Below, in pieces: positions 8,335-17,084 of a DNA stretch of 64,000 bases (within the stretch, counting starts at the first letter, position 1; every line of letters starts with the position of its first letter). The stretch spans positions 186,001 to 250,000 of the forward strand of contig OZ251549.1 of assembly GCA_965243415.1 (NCBI GenBank), given 5' to 3'. A program made the translations under genes and the position numbers. The notes under the pieces were generated by a model that did not search any database, was not told where the DNA came from, and worked only from the letters and a program-made list of their open reading frames with translations. Source of the DNA: G965204755 sp965243415. Its GTDB lineage: Bacteria > Acidobacteriota > Vicinamibacteria > Marinacidobacterales > Marinacidobacteraceae.

Positions 8335-9645
8335 GTGAACGAATCGAACCGTCTCAGCCGGCGCGGCTTCCTCGGCGCCTCCACCGCGGCGGCGGCCGGA
8401 TTCGCCGCTTCCCGGGGCTTCGCCGCCGGCCCCGACCCCTCGGTCGCGGTCGCCCTCGAAGACCTGGCGCTCACCGGCGCGCCCGACGAGGCCTACTGGT
8501 GGAAGGTGCGCGGGCAGTTCAACCTGCTCGACGGGATGACCTTCATGAACAACGGGACGCTCGGCCCCACGCCCCGGGTGGTGCTCGACACCATGGAGCG
8601 CGTCGCCCGGGAAGTCGCCGAGGACCCCCGGAACGGCTACCGCTTCGGCGACCGGGAGACGGTGCGCCGGCAGTTGGCCGCCTTCCTCGGCGCCGAACCG
8701 GGCGAGATGGCCCTGGTGCGGAACACCACCGAAGGGATGCGGGTGTTCGCCCACGGCCTCGACTGGCGCGAGGGCGACGAAGTCCTCATGAACCCGCACG
8801 AGCATCCCTGGCCCATCCAGATCTACCGCGCCCTGGAACAGCGGCGGGGCATCACCATCCGCTGGGTGGAAGTCCCCTGGCCGCCGGAGAGCCCGGAGCA
8901 GGTGCTCGACCTCTACCGCGACGCCCTGGGCCCGAAGACCCGGGCCCTGGTGGTCAGCCACGCGATGTACCCCACCGGCCTCATCATGCCGGTGCAGGAA
9001 CTCTGCGCCCTGGCGCGGGAACGGGGCGTCCTCAGTTCGGTGGACGGCGCCCACCCGGTGGGGATGATGGAAGTGGACCTCCACGCCATGGGCTGCGACC
9101 ACTACGCCGGGGCCGGCCAGAAGTGGCTGCTGGCCGGCACCGGCACCGGCATGGCGTTCGTCCGTGCCGACCTGCAGGAGCGGATCTGGCCGGACTGTTG
9201 GGTTCCCGGGGAAGACGAAGGAGACCACCAGAAGGACGCCCGAATCTACGACTTCGGCGGGCAGCGCAACGCGCCCTCGGTGCTCGGCATGGGAGCGGCG
9301 CTGCAACTGCAGGACACCATCGGGAAGGGCGTCATCGAGGCCCGGCTCCGGGAGTTGAACGAGCCGCTGCGGGAGGAACTGGCGGCGATCCCGGGCGTGA
9401 AGATGTTCACCCCGACCGACCCCCGGATGGCGGCGGCGCTGACCACCTTCAGCATCGGCGAAGTGCCGGTGAAGAACATCGTGGACGGCGTCATGGAGCG
9501 CGCCGGCCTCTTCATCCGCACGGTGGAGAAGCCGGACCTCTCGGCGGTGCGCTCGTCCGTCCACTTCTACAACCTGCCCGGCGAAGTGGAGCGTCTGGTG
9601 GAGGCCGTCCGCCACCTCGCCGCCCACCCGGATCGCTACCTGTAG
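8335..9645 (+). CDS. Tat-exported class V aminotransferase (PLP-dependent)
   Basis: The GTG at 8335 follows an AAGGAG ribosome-binding site by 7 nt, which decides the start over the ATG at 8281. The 436-residue product begins with a twin-arginine signal (SRRGFLGASTAAAAGFAAS), so it folds with its cofactor before export. The body is a class V aminotransferase like isopenicillin-N epimerase or cysteine desulfurase: 'TFMNNGTLGPTP', 'RNTTEGMRVFAHGL', 'SVDGAHPVGMMEVDLHAMG', and the PLP lysine Lys263 in 'AGAGQKWLLAGTG'. The substrate is unknown. Periplasmic family members of this kind are common, but few have been characterised. Confidence 0.92.
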   Translation: MNESNRLSRRGFLGASTAAAAGFAASRGFAAGPDPSVAVALEDLALTGAPDEAYWWKVRGQFNLLDGMTFMNNGTLGPTPRVVLDTMERVAREVAEDPRNGYRFGDRETVRRQLAAFLGAEPGEMALVRNTTEGMRVFAHGLDWREGDEVLMNPHEHPWPIQIYRALEQRRGITIRWVEVPWPPESPEQVLDLYRDALGPKTRALVVSHAMYPTGLIMPVQELCALARERGVLSSVDGAHPVGMMEVDLHAMGCDHYAGAGQKWLLAGTGTGMAFVRADLQERIWPDCWVPGEDEGDHQKDARIYDFGGQRNAPSVLGMGAALQLQDTIGKGVIEARLRELNEPLREELAAIPGVKMFTPTDPRMAAALTTFSIGEVPVKNIVDGVMERAGLFIRTVEKPDLSAVRSSVHFYNLPGEVERLVEAVRHLAAHPDRYL

Positions 9646-9994
9646 CCCGAGGTCTCGGTTCGGCGCCCCGGTTCGACCTCCCGGTTCGCTGACGGGGCGG
9701 CGACCTCCGGGCGCGCCGGCGCGTGGGGGGTGAGTGCACGAAGTCGGTCGGGGAGCCCCCACCCACGATGGGCGGTCGGCCGTGCCGACGAAGGGACCGG
9801 TGCACCGCCGGAGGGTTTGCCCCCGACTCCTTCTTCCCGAAAGGTGAACCGCGCCCTCAGCGGCGTATGGAGGGAGCGAGCGCGACTCGTCACCGGCTGA
9901 CCGGGACCGCTCCCGAAACGAGCGTGGCCGCCGGCGTTGCCGCGCCCGGCCGGCCGAGATTCCCGGGCGGGCACGGCCGCCGCGACCGGGCCCA
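9646..9994. other. Intergenic region between convergent genes
   Basis: About 350 bases lie between the aminotransferase and the terminator of the FN3 lipoprotein gene. Open frames cross it on both strands, but I recognise no product, promoter or second hairpin. Confidence 0.4.
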
Positions 9995-10043
9995 AACGAA
10001 AAGAAAAGACCGGCGCGCCCCGTCCGAAGACGGGACGCGCCGG
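9995..10043 (-). terminator. Rho-independent terminator with UUCG tetraloop
   Basis: Immediately after the stop of the FN3 lipoprotein gene, the minus strand forms a 15-bp stem (10043-10010) closed by a TTCG tetraloop, with one G-T wobble. A T-rich tract (TCTTTTCTTTTCG) follows. This is the best intrinsic terminator in the window. Confidence 0.9.
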
Positions 10044-10067
10044 CCGCGTCGGAAGACCGCGTCGCGG

Positions 10068-12620
10068 CTAGTTGCTCCCTCCGTGCGCCCGACCCGTGCT
10101 GACGACCCAAGGACTGTTGCCCTGCCCCGGAGCAGAACCGGAACCCCGGGCGTCCTTCGTGCGAGCGCAGACATAGTAGTACTGCCGCTGGGTGGCGTCC
10201 GAATTCTGGAAAGTGAACCAGACATCGAACGCGCTCCCTTCCCGCGATGGAGACCTGACTTGGTTGGCCGTCGAGGCAGCCGTCGCCCAGAAGCCGCCCG
10301 GCAGAGATTCACCCGCGAATTGGGCCTGGCACGCAGCCCTGACTGCCGTATCGGACCGCGCACTGACGTGTCGGGCCACCACGACCGCGTAGTCATCGAG
10401 GATGCCGGTGTGCGAGGTGGCGACCCTCGGCGCATTCCGGTCCGCGGTGATCGTCCACGCCCCACGGAAATGCGAAGTCCCCTGACCGCCGTTCGCGTCG
10501 TGGTTGTTGGTTATCGTCGCCCCCGAGACGGAGGGCTTGATCGGCCGAGTAAAGACCGGCGTGCCGAAGCTGTGCGCCCAGGCCGACTCTCCGTCATCGT
10601 TCACCACGCGGTAGCACATGAAGTAGGTCGCGTAGGGCTCCAAGTCGATACCGGAAGTGAACGTAGTGCGTCCGGAACCGCTGGGTTCGATGGTCTCGGT
10701 CACATCGGCCGCGTCGCAGGTCCGCTGTTCCGCATTGGCGTCCGGAACCTCCCAATTGTCTGTGGTGTCCTCCTCTTGGTCAACGATGTACCGGAACTCG
10801 TATTCGAAGTGCGGCTGGGCGGAGAAACTCGCGGTCCAAACCAGGGAATCCGTCTCTCCGGCCTGGCCACCGGTCAGATCGTCCTTGAAATTCGCGGGGG
10901 TCGTGCCATCCGGGGCGGGTGTGGGCGGGGCCGCCGCGGCCCAACTCCACGAAGGAGTCCCGTAGGTGGTCTCTCCGTCGTTGTCGGTGGTCGCCGTCCG
11001 GACACACAGGAGCCGAGCCTGGCTGGTCGTTACGGTCACGGTATGAGAGGTGGGGGCGGTCGTATCCATCGTCCAATTCACCGATCGATCTTCGCACGGC
11101 GCCGCCAGATCGAGGACATTCTCGAGCACGACGGCCTGGTATCTCACGCCACGACCCGCCTGGTCCCAGTTCCAAGTGATGCTGTTCGCCGTACTCAGCC
11201 AAGTGATGTTCAGTTCGCCGGCTCCGCCGCCGGTGCCGCCGGTGGTGCGGCCGGTCGTCGTGGCGGTCACCGGGGAGGACCAGGCGCTCTCGCGCAGGAG
11301 GTCGTCGTCGTCGTCCACCGGGACAGCGCGGACGCGGAACTGGTACTCCGTCCCGGATTCGAGATCGGTGACGGTGCACTCGCTCTCCTCGACTTCGTTG
11401 TCGCCGTCCGCCTCGTCGCAGGCCGCGCTCGCCCAGTTCCCGCTGCCGGCGCGCTGTTGCACCTCGTAGTTCTCGGCGTTCTCGACATTGTTCCAGTCGA
11501 GCGACACCCGCGACCGGGTCTCCCCGCTGGCCGCCAGGCCGGTGGGAGTGCCGATCGGCTCCACCGGCGGCTCTTCCGTCTCTCCGGCGACGCCGGCCGA
11601 CCACTCGCCGCGGCGCTGGTTCGGGGGGGTCCCGATGTTCGCTCGCACCCGCAGGTGCACCACCAAGCCGGAGCGGAAACTGCCCCGGTGCGTCGTCGTC
11701 GTCGCCGAGCCGCTGCCGCTCGGGGGATTGAAGGTGTACGGACTACTGGTATCCACCTGCCAGGCGTAACTCGTCGCGCCGGGCACGGCGTCCCACTCCC
11801 ACTCGATGAAGTCCACTCCGACCCCGGTGACTTCGAGACCGGTCGGGACGCCGATGGGCTGTTCCAGACTCATACCCTCGACGGCCAGCGCCCAGTCTCC
11901 CTCCACCTTCTCGGCGCCGGTTCCGGCGACGGCGCGGACCCGCGCATAGTGGGTCGTCTCCGGTTCCACCGTGAGACGCCACTTCGGCGAGGCGGTCGCC
12001 GGGGTGTTCCGGATTTCGTCCGACGCCGCGAAGTTGGCGTTGCCCATACGCGTCTGCACCTCGTAGGCGGTGGCGCCGGCCACCACGTTCCAGGTCCACT
12101 CGATGAAATTGTGCCCGCGGTCCGCGACCCGGAGGCCGGTCGGCATGGCGAGGACCAGCGGCGCCTTGCCGGTGGTCCCGGACACGGCTTCGCTCCAGGC
12201 GCTCTCGCCGGCCGCCGACTTCGCCCGCACCCGCGCCCAGCGGGTGGTCTCCGCCGGCACGTCGAAGCGGCGGCTGGTCGCCGTCACATCGCTGGCGGTG
12301 GTCGTCGCGGTGAAGTCGTTCTCCGCGGTGTTCGACATCTGGACATCGTAGGCAGTGGCGCCCGTGACGGCCGTCCAGGTCCACTCGATGTAGTCCGGCC
12401 CGGTCGAAGCCACTTCCAGCCCGGTGGGCACGCCCGGCGGGGTCGGCGTGGGGGTCGGAGTCGGGGTGGGGGTCGGGGTGGTCGGCGCCGGGTCGTCGCC
12501 GCACCCGGACACGAAGAGCCCGAACCCGACGAGGACGACGAGCGCGGGAAGGGCGAGCCGGAGCGGCCGGGCCCGGAAGAGAGCGCTGGCCACGGAGGAA
12601 CGGCGGCTCGGCTTCGTCAT
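10068..12620 (-). CDS. Large lipoprotein with fibronectin type III repeats
   Basis: The ATG at 12620 gives 850 residues. A hydrophobic segment ends in the lipobox VSGC, so the mature protein is lipid-anchored. A Thr-Pro linker (about seven TP pairs) follows. The rest is beta-rich: four clear FN3-like units, each opening with a '[VMT]PTGL' strand and continuing with 'IEWTW..V.GATAY.VQ', then more divergent units to the C terminus. No catalytic motif is visible. Such proteins usually act in surface adhesion or assembly. The upstream region is the most A/T-rich patch nearby and probably holds the promoter; a strong terminator follows. Confidence 0.85.
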   Translation of the reverse strand: MTKPSRRSSVASALFRARPLRLALPALVVLVGFGLFVSGCGDDPAPTTPTPTPTPTPTPTPPGVPTGLEVASTGPDYIEWTWTAVTGATAYDVQMSNTAENDFTATTTASDVTATSRRFDVPAETTRWARVRAKSAAGESAWSEAVSGTTGKAPLVLAMPTGLRVADRGHNFIEWTWNVVAGATAYEVQTRMGNANFAASDEIRNTPATASPKWRLTVEPETTHYARVRAVAGTGAEKVEGDWALAVEGMSLEQPIGVPTGLEVTGVGVDFIEWEWDAVPGATSYAWQVDTSSPYTFNPPSGSGSATTTTHRGSFRSGLVVHLRVRANIGTPPNQRRGEWSAGVAGETEEPPVEPIGTPTGLAASGETRSRVSLDWNNVENAENYEVQQRAGSGNWASAACDEADGDNEVEESECTVTDLESGTEYQFRVRAVPVDDDDDLLRESAWSSPVTATTTGRTTGGTGGGAGELNITWLSTANSITWNWDQAGRGVRYQAVVLENVLDLAAPCEDRSVNWTMDTTAPTSHTVTVTTSQARLLCVRTATTDNDGETTYGTPSWSWAAAAPPTPAPDGTTPANFKDDLTGGQAGETDSLVWTASFSAQPHFEYEFRYIVDQEEDTTDNWEVPDANAEQRTCDAADVTETIEPSGSGRTTFTSGIDLEPYATYFMCYRVVNDDGESAWAHSFGTPVFTRPIKPSVSGATITNNHDANGGQGTSHFRGAWTITADRNAPRVATSHTGILDDYAVVVARHVSARSDTAVRAACQAQFAGESLPGGFWATAASTANQVRSPSREGSAFDVWFTFQNSDATQRQYYYVCARTKDARGSGSAPGQGNSPWVVSTGRAHGGSN

Positions 12621-12699
12621 GTCTGGGTACCCCCAATCACCTGGGTGGAAAACCGGGCCGACGCCCGGCGTGGAACCGTGCTCCAAGTACAAGAGCGTT

Positions 12700-12740
12700 T
12701 TCATGATATCACAGAATCGGCGCCGCCACCGCAACTCTTA
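12700..12740 (-). promoter_or_regulatory. Candidate promoter of the FN3 lipoprotein gene
   Basis: On the minus strand an A/T-rich stretch contains TTGCGG, then a 17-bp spacer, then TGATAT, overlapping a TATCAT that matches the -10 consensus at five of six positions. It lies about 80 nt upstream of the chosen ATG. The two possible -10 registers cannot be distinguished by eye. Confidence 0.35.
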
Positions 12741-13075
12741 ACAAATCACTTGAAGTCCACTCCGGCCCCGCCGGAGGGCGGCGGGCGGGTCTCCGGAGAC
12801 CCCTCGGCACCGCGCGGCGACGGTCCCGGTCCCCCCGGGGCGGCCGACCCCGCCGGGGAGCCATCTCGCCGACCACCCCGACCGCGCCCGGAATCCTACC
12901 GCCCGGCGCGGCCCGGTCGGGGGTCCCCCGGCCCCGCCCCAAGCACGGGACGGGCCCCGCTCTCGCCGCCCCGCCGCCCCGCCGCTCCGCGACCGACCCG
13001 TCGCGCCCCGCCCGGTCGGGCGGCAACGGCCGGCCGCGCAACCGGCAGCGAACGGCCGCTGCCCGGGGCCCCCGG
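12741..13075. other. Intergenic region, no feature recognised
   Basis: This is extremely C/G-rich sequence between the FN3 lipoprotein promoter and the last of three coiled-coil genes. No hairpin with a U-tract and no credible frame was found. Confidence 0.4.
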
Positions 13076-13405
13076 TCAGGCGGGAGACTCGTCCGGGGTC
13101 CGTTCGGGGACGGGCGTCTGCCGGAACGGCCCGAGAACGGCAGAGAGGGCCCCCACCAGGCGGGAGAGGCGGGAGTCGAGCCCGGTGACCCGATCCTCCA
13201 GCCGGTCGATCCGACTCCCGAGGCGGGTCTCCACCTCCTTCACTTCGCCCCGAAGGGCGTCCAGGCGCTCTCCCAGGCGGATCTCGACCGCGCCGATCTC
13301 GGCGCGGAGGGAGCGCTGTTCGTTCAGGATGAGGGCGGCCAGACCGCCCCCCGCTCCGAGGAGAGTCGCTCCCACCGCGAGGAACCCCACCGTCAGCGGC
13401 TCCAT
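13076..13405 (-). CDS. Small membrane-anchored coiled-coil protein, paralogue 3 of 3
   Basis: This 109-residue protein has an N-terminal transmembrane helix (VGFLAVGATLLGAGGGLAALIL), a heptad-like coiled coil of charged repeats (about residues 30-85), and a Pro-rich tail. It is closely related to the two genes upstream. Its ATG lies inside the last codons of paralogue 2 (13-nt overlap), which implies one transcript and coupled translation. The N-terminal anchor with a long soluble helix suggests a membrane scaffold or spacer. The function is not known. Confidence 0.75.
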   Translation of the reverse strand: MEPLTVGFLAVGATLLGAGGGLAALILNEQRSLRAEIGAVEIRLGERLDALRGEVKEVETRLGSRIDRLEDRVTGLDSRLSRLVGALSAVLGPFRQTPVPERTPDESPA

Positions 13406-13866
13406 GGCGCTCCCCTGCCGGGGCGGGGGGATCCCGCGGACCCCGCTCCGTCAGCCGGCCCCCGCGTCGGTCCGGCGGAGGATTCGACCCGGGTCGGCTC
13501 CGGAACGGGCGTCCGGCGGAGCGGCCCGGGCGCCGCGGAGCGGGCGCCTGCCGCGGGCGAAGGGGGGGCTTCGGGTCCGGTGAGGCGATCCGCCAGGCGG
13601 TCGATCCGCCTCCCGAGGCGGGTCTCCAGGGCGTGGAGGTCTCCCCGGAGGCGGGTCTCCAGGGCGTGGAGGTCTCCCCGGAGGCGGGTCTCCATCTCCT
13701 TCAGCGCGCCCCGAACGGCGTCCAACCGCTGTCCGAGGCGGGTCTCGACCGCCCTGATCTCGGTGAAGAACGAGCGCTGGCCGGCGAGGATGAGGGCGGC
13801 CAGACCCGCTCCCCCGCCGAGGATGACCGCGACCGGCGCGAGGGACCCCGCCATCAGCGGATCCAT
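13393..13866 (-). CDS. Small membrane-anchored coiled-coil protein, paralogue 2 of 3
   Basis: This 157-residue paralogue has the same plan: one N-terminal transmembrane helix, then a coiled coil. The coiled coil has grown by an internal 36-bp duplication, visible as two copies of LRGDLHALETR. The Pro-rich tail is longer and runs into the next gene. A GGAGGTGA ribosome-binding site precedes the ATG. The length difference from its sisters comes from the internal duplication and the unrelated tail. Confidence 0.75.
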   Translation of the reverse strand: MDPLMAGSLAPVAVILGGGAGLAALILAGQRSFFTEIRAVETRLGQRLDAVRGALKEMETRLRGDLHALETRLRGDLHALETRLGRRIDRLADRLTGPEAPPSPAAGARSAAPGPLRRTPVPEPTRVESSAGPTRGPADGAGSAGSPRPGRGAPWSR

Positions 13867-13957
13867 GGCGTCACCTCCCCGGACGCGTCGGTCGCGGTCA
13901 CCTGCCGGCCAGCCCCCGAACCCCGAGCCGGAAGCTGGAAGCCGGAAGCCGCCGTGG

Positions 13958-14266
13958 TCAGGCGGGGGACTCGTCGGGGGCCGGCTCCGGGAGCGGCGTC
14001 CGGCGGAACGGCCCGAGAACGGCCGAGAGGGCCCCTTCCAGGTGCGAGAGGCGGGAGTCCAGCCCGGTGACCCGATCCTCCAGGCGGTCGATCCGCTTCC
14101 CCAGACGGCTCTCCACCTCCTTCATCTCGCCCTGTACGGCGTCGATCCGCTTTCCGAGGCGAATCTCGACCGCGGCGATCTCGGTGCGCATGGACCGCTG
14201 GCCGCCCAAGATGAGGGCGGCGAGCGTCGCCCCCACCGCGAAGACGGAAATCATCGTCGGATCCAT
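13958..14266 (-). CDS. Small membrane-anchored coiled-coil protein, paralogue 1 of 3
   Basis: The ATG at 14266 follows an AGGAGGTGA ribosome-binding site and gives 102 residues: an N-terminal hydrophobic helix, a coiled coil with 'AVEIRLGKRIDAVQGEMKEV', and the shared tail 'ALSAVLGPFRRTPLPEPAP'. It is the first gene of a three-gene minus-strand operon produced by tandem duplication. A longer frame upstream crosses the divergent putative antitoxin gene and was rejected. No domain name can be given. Confidence 0.75.
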   Translation of the reverse strand: MDPTMISVFAVGATLAALILGGQRSMRTEIAAVEIRLGKRIDAVQGEMKEVESRLGKRIDRLEDRVTGLDSRLSHLEGALSAVLGPFRRTPLPEPAPDESPA

Positions 14267-14400
14267 GGCGATCACCTCCTCGACCGTGTGCGTCGCCGGC
14301 ACCGGAAGCCTAGCGCGGGGCCCGGGGTGGGGCCGCGCTGCGGGGGCGGTCTTCCGGGGGCCGGCGAACCCGCGCGGCGACTCCGGGCGGCGGGACTGCC

Positions 14401-14406
14401 TACAAT
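14401..14406 (+). promoter_or_regulatory. -10 box TACAAT, antitoxin copy 1
   Basis: TACAAT matches the consensus at five of six positions. It recurs at the same place upstream of all three antitoxin-like copies (14401, 15686, 16958). An AAGGAGG ribosome-binding site lies about 60 nt downstream in each case. Confidence 0.55.
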
Positions 14407-14534
14407 GATCGGACGACTCCCGAACTCGTTCCGATCGGCGCACCGCCGGGCTTGGCGGCGTTCGGAAGGAGGGTGACGGGAACACGAGACTGGACCTCCG
14501 CTTCGACGGGCCGGAGATCGCCTCCGGAATCGAG

Positions 14535-15314
14535 GTGGACGATCTGCACCGAACGGTGCTCCACCTGCGGGAGGCGCTGCGGCGGCTGCTGGAGCAGGAC
14601 GCGGAGCGGATCCCGCGGGAGGGCCGGGAGACGGGATGGGCGATGCGCGAGAGCGCGATGCGGGTCGGGGCGCCGGCGCCGGGATCGCTGCTCGTTCCGC
14701 TCTTCGTCGGGCCGGCCGGCGGCAGTCCCCCGGAGTGGCGCGACTTCCGGGAGGCGGCCATCGCCCGGCTGCTCGACCGGGACGACCTGCCCGGGAGGGT
14801 GGAGGACGAACTGGAGGCGATCGCGGGCGGGCTGTCCGAGGCGGTGACTTCGGTCCGGCTCGGCGACCCGGCGAGCGGGCGGGGGCTGGAACTGCGACGG
14901 CGAACGCGGGAGGTCGCGGAGACCGAGGTCGCGGAGGGGGACGAAATCGCGATCCTGAACGGCTGGCTGCGGGAGGTGAACTGGGCGCAGGGAACCGCCC
15001 AACTCCACGACTACTACGGGGAGAGGATCGTCCGGCTGCGCTTCGAGCCGGCCCTGGCCGACGCGATCACCCGCCGCGCCAACGATTTCGCCATCATCCG
15101 GGGGCACGGGGCGTTCGACGCCGATGGAGGCTGGAAGGTCGTGCAGGTGGAAGAAGTCCGCGGGCCGCGCTCGTACCGGGAGCCGTTCGACCTCGAGGCG
15201 GCCCTGAAGAATCCGAACCCCAAGATCTTCGACCCGGAGGCGATGGTTCCCTGCAGCGAGCCGTTCGACTTGGACGAATTCCTTCGAATCGTTCGCGAGG
15301 ATCGCAACCGCTGA
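14535..15314 (+). CDS. Putative large antitoxin, copy 1 (no adjacent intact toxin)
   Basis: From the first canonical in-frame start (GTG 14535) this is 259 residues, but the frame is protein-like about 17 residues further upstream ('LDLRFDGPEIASG'), where only a CTG is available. The N-terminal part is helical (VLHLREALRRLLEQ). The C-terminal part reads 'LREVNWAQGTAQLHDYYGE' and continues in an OB-like beta pattern, ending in an acidic tail with 'EPFDLDEFLRIV'. Copy 3 of this family is stop-start coupled to a PIN toxin, so the family is a candidate antitoxin or immunity protein. Here the toxin is missing. I recognise no named family. Confidence 0.65.
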   Translation: MDDLHRTVLHLREALRRLLEQDAERIPREGRETGWAMRESAMRVGAPAPGSLLVPLFVGPAGGSPPEWRDFREAAIARLLDRDDLPGRVEDELEAIAGGLSEAVTSVRLGDPASGRGLELRRRTREVAETEVAEGDEIAILNGWLREVNWAQGTAQLHDYYGERIVRLRFEPALADAITRRANDFAIIRGHGAFDADGGWKVVQVEEVRGPRSYREPFDLEAALKNPNPKIFDPEAMVPCSEPFDLDEFLRIVREDRNR

Positions 15315-15685
15315 GTCCGGGGAACGGAGGCCCGGTCGTGGGAACCAGCCGGCGCGGTCGCCGGGCCGCCGGGCGGCGTCTGCCTCCGCGCTCCGCGCCG
15401 GGGCCGGGTCGGTCCGGCGACCACCGGTGGCTCGACCGGGAGGTGCGGCCCGTTCCTGCGCGGGGTCCGGCGCCTCGCGGAAGTCGGCCGCAGCGGTCCA
15501 TGACGCAGAGACACTCCGCCAAGGCGGTGTTCCGGCCGGTTTCGTCGGCGGGGGTCGGGTCCCGCCGGCGGGGTCGCAGACCGGGGGCCGACCGGGGGCC
15601 GACGGTGGAAGGCACGGGCGGTCGGAGGGCTCTCTCGGCCGGGGGCAGGCTGCGACCGACGACGGATCCTGTCGCGGGGGGCGGC
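15315..15685 (+). pseudogene. Spacer with decayed PIN-toxin remnant after copy 1
   Basis: The first 40 or so bases after the stop resemble the 5' end of the intact PIN gene at 17885 (GGGGAACGGAGGCCCGGTCG here against GGTGAACGGGAACGCTGTCG), but the TGATG overlap has become TGAGT and no frame survives. The spacer is about as long as expected for an eroded toxin gene. This reading is inference from partial similarity. Confidence 0.4.
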
Positions 15686-15691
15686 CTACAA
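15686..15691 (+). promoter_or_regulatory. -10 box TACAAT, antitoxin copy 2
   Basis: This is the same box as at 14401. The surrounding 100 bases, including the AAGGAGG site, are duplicated almost unchanged. Confidence 0.55.
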
Positions 15692-15811
15692 TCCGTTCGA
15701 CTCCCGAACTCGTTCCGACCGGCGCTCCGCCGGGCCGGCGGCGTTCGGAAGGAGGGTGACGGGAACACCAGACTGGACCTCCGCTTCGACGGGCCGGGGA
15801 TCGCTTCCGGA

Positions 15812-16609
15812 GTGGATGTGGACGACCTCTATCGAACCGTCCGCCGCCTGCGGCAGGCGCTGCGGCGACTGCTCGAACACGACCCGGAGCGGGCTCCCCG
15901 CGAAGGCCGGAAGCGGGGCTGGGCCCGGCGCGAGAGCGCGATGCGGGTCGGGGCCGCCGCCCCGGGCTCGCTGCAGGTTCCCTTGGCCGTGGGGCCGGCC
16001 GGCGGCAGCCCGCCGGTGTGGCGCGACTTTCGGGAGATGACCGTCGTCCGGTTGCTCGATCGGGACGACCTGCCGCGAGTCGTGGAGAACGAACTGGAGG
16101 CGATCGAGGTCGGGCTGTCCGACGCGCTGACTTCGGTTCGGCTCTCCTCCGCCGGTAACGGGCGGCTTCGGAACGCCCGGCCGCTGGAGTTCCGGCCGCG
16201 GAAGAAGGCGCCGCAGACCGAGACTGCGAACACTGACGAGTTGGCGTTCCTGGAAGGTTGGCTCCGGGAGGTGAACTGGGCGAAGCGGACCGCCCAACTG
16301 CACGACTACTCCGGAAAGGAGGTCGTCCGGCTGTCCTTCGAGCCGGCTTTGGCCGACGAGATCACCCGTTTCGCCAACGAGTTCGCCATCGTCCAGGGGC
16401 GGGGAGCGTTCGACGCCGACGGGAATTGGAAAGTCGTCCGGGTGGAGGAACTCCGTGGGCCGCGCTCCTGGAGGGAGCCGTTCGACCGCGGGGCCTTCCT
16501 GAACGATCCAAATCGCAAGGTCTTCGACCCGAAGACGGTCGTCCGCTGCAGCGAACCGTTCGATGTGGATGAATTCCTTCGCGTGGTTCGTGAGGATCGC
16601 AATCGCTGA
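15812..16609 (+). CDS. Putative large antitoxin, copy 2 (no adjacent intact toxin)
   Basis: This is 265 residues from the GTG at 15812. As in copy 1, similarity continues upstream through 'LDLRFDGPGIASG' to a CTG at about 15773, with no ATG, GTG or TTG in frame. It is very close to copy 3 in the helical N-terminal region and in the OB-like C-terminal region ('LREVNWAKRTAQLHDYSGK'), and ends with the same acidic 'EPFDVDEFLRVV' tail. It has its own copied promoter and ribosome-binding site. No toxin follows, only an eroded spacer. Confidence 0.65.
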   Translation: MDVDDLYRTVRRLRQALRRLLEHDPERAPREGRKRGWARRESAMRVGAAAPGSLQVPLAVGPAGGSPPVWRDFREMTVVRLLDRDDLPRVVENELEAIEVGLSDALTSVRLSSAGNGRLRNARPLEFRPRKKAPQTETANTDELAFLEGWLREVNWAKRTAQLHDYSGKEVVRLSFEPALADEITRFANEFAIVQGRGAFDADGNWKVVRVEELRGPRSWREPFDRGAFLNDPNRKVFDPKTVVRCSEPFDVDEFLRVVREDRNR

Positions 16610-16957
16610 GGGAAGGGAACACGGACCGGTTTCGTGGGCGGACCACCGGGAACTACCCGGACTCTGCGACCACCGGCGCGCCCGCCGGGGGCTCGACCGG
16701 GAGTTCGGGCCGGCCCCTTCCTTCAAGGGTGTGCGGGACCCCGGCCCAGGCGTGCCGCCCCGGGTTCCGGTGGCGGAGATGCCCCGCCCGGCCGGTGTCG
16801 GGGCCGATTTCGTCGGGGCGGGCCCGGGTTCGCCGGCCGGGGCGCAGGCCGGCGGCCGACCGGGGGCAACGACGGAGGTCAGGACGGAGGGAGGGCTCCC
16901 CGGGGCCGGGGGTCGGTTCCCGGTCAACGGATCCTGTTCCTGTCGCGCAGGGCTGCC
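16610..16957 (+). pseudogene. Spacer with decayed PIN-toxin remnant after copy 2
   Basis: The bases after the stop (TGAGGGAAGGGAACACGG) resemble the start of the intact toxin gene after copy 3 (TGATGGAGGTGAACGGG), but the ATG is lost and the frame closes. The remainder is GC-rich and unrecognisable. I read it as a second eroded toxin copy, with moderate to low certainty. Confidence 0.4.
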
Positions 16958-16963
16958 TACAAT
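16958..16963 (+). promoter_or_regulatory. -10 box TACAAT, antitoxin copy 3
   Basis: This is the third copy of the conserved box, upstream of the only putative antitoxin that still has a toxin partner. Confidence 0.55.
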
Positions 16964-17084
16964 CACCGGGCGACTCCCGAACTCGTTCCGACCGGCGCTC
17001 CGCCGGGCCGGCGGCGTTCGGAAGGAGGATGACGAGACGACGAAACTGAACCTCCGCTTCGACGGGCCGGAGATCGCCTCCGGA

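Noticed and set aside
9723..13583. A 1286-residue plus-strand frame opposite the FN3 lipoprotein
   Set aside because: It is an antisense shadow in GC-rich sequence. The minus-strand gene has a lipobox, FN3 repeats and a terminator.
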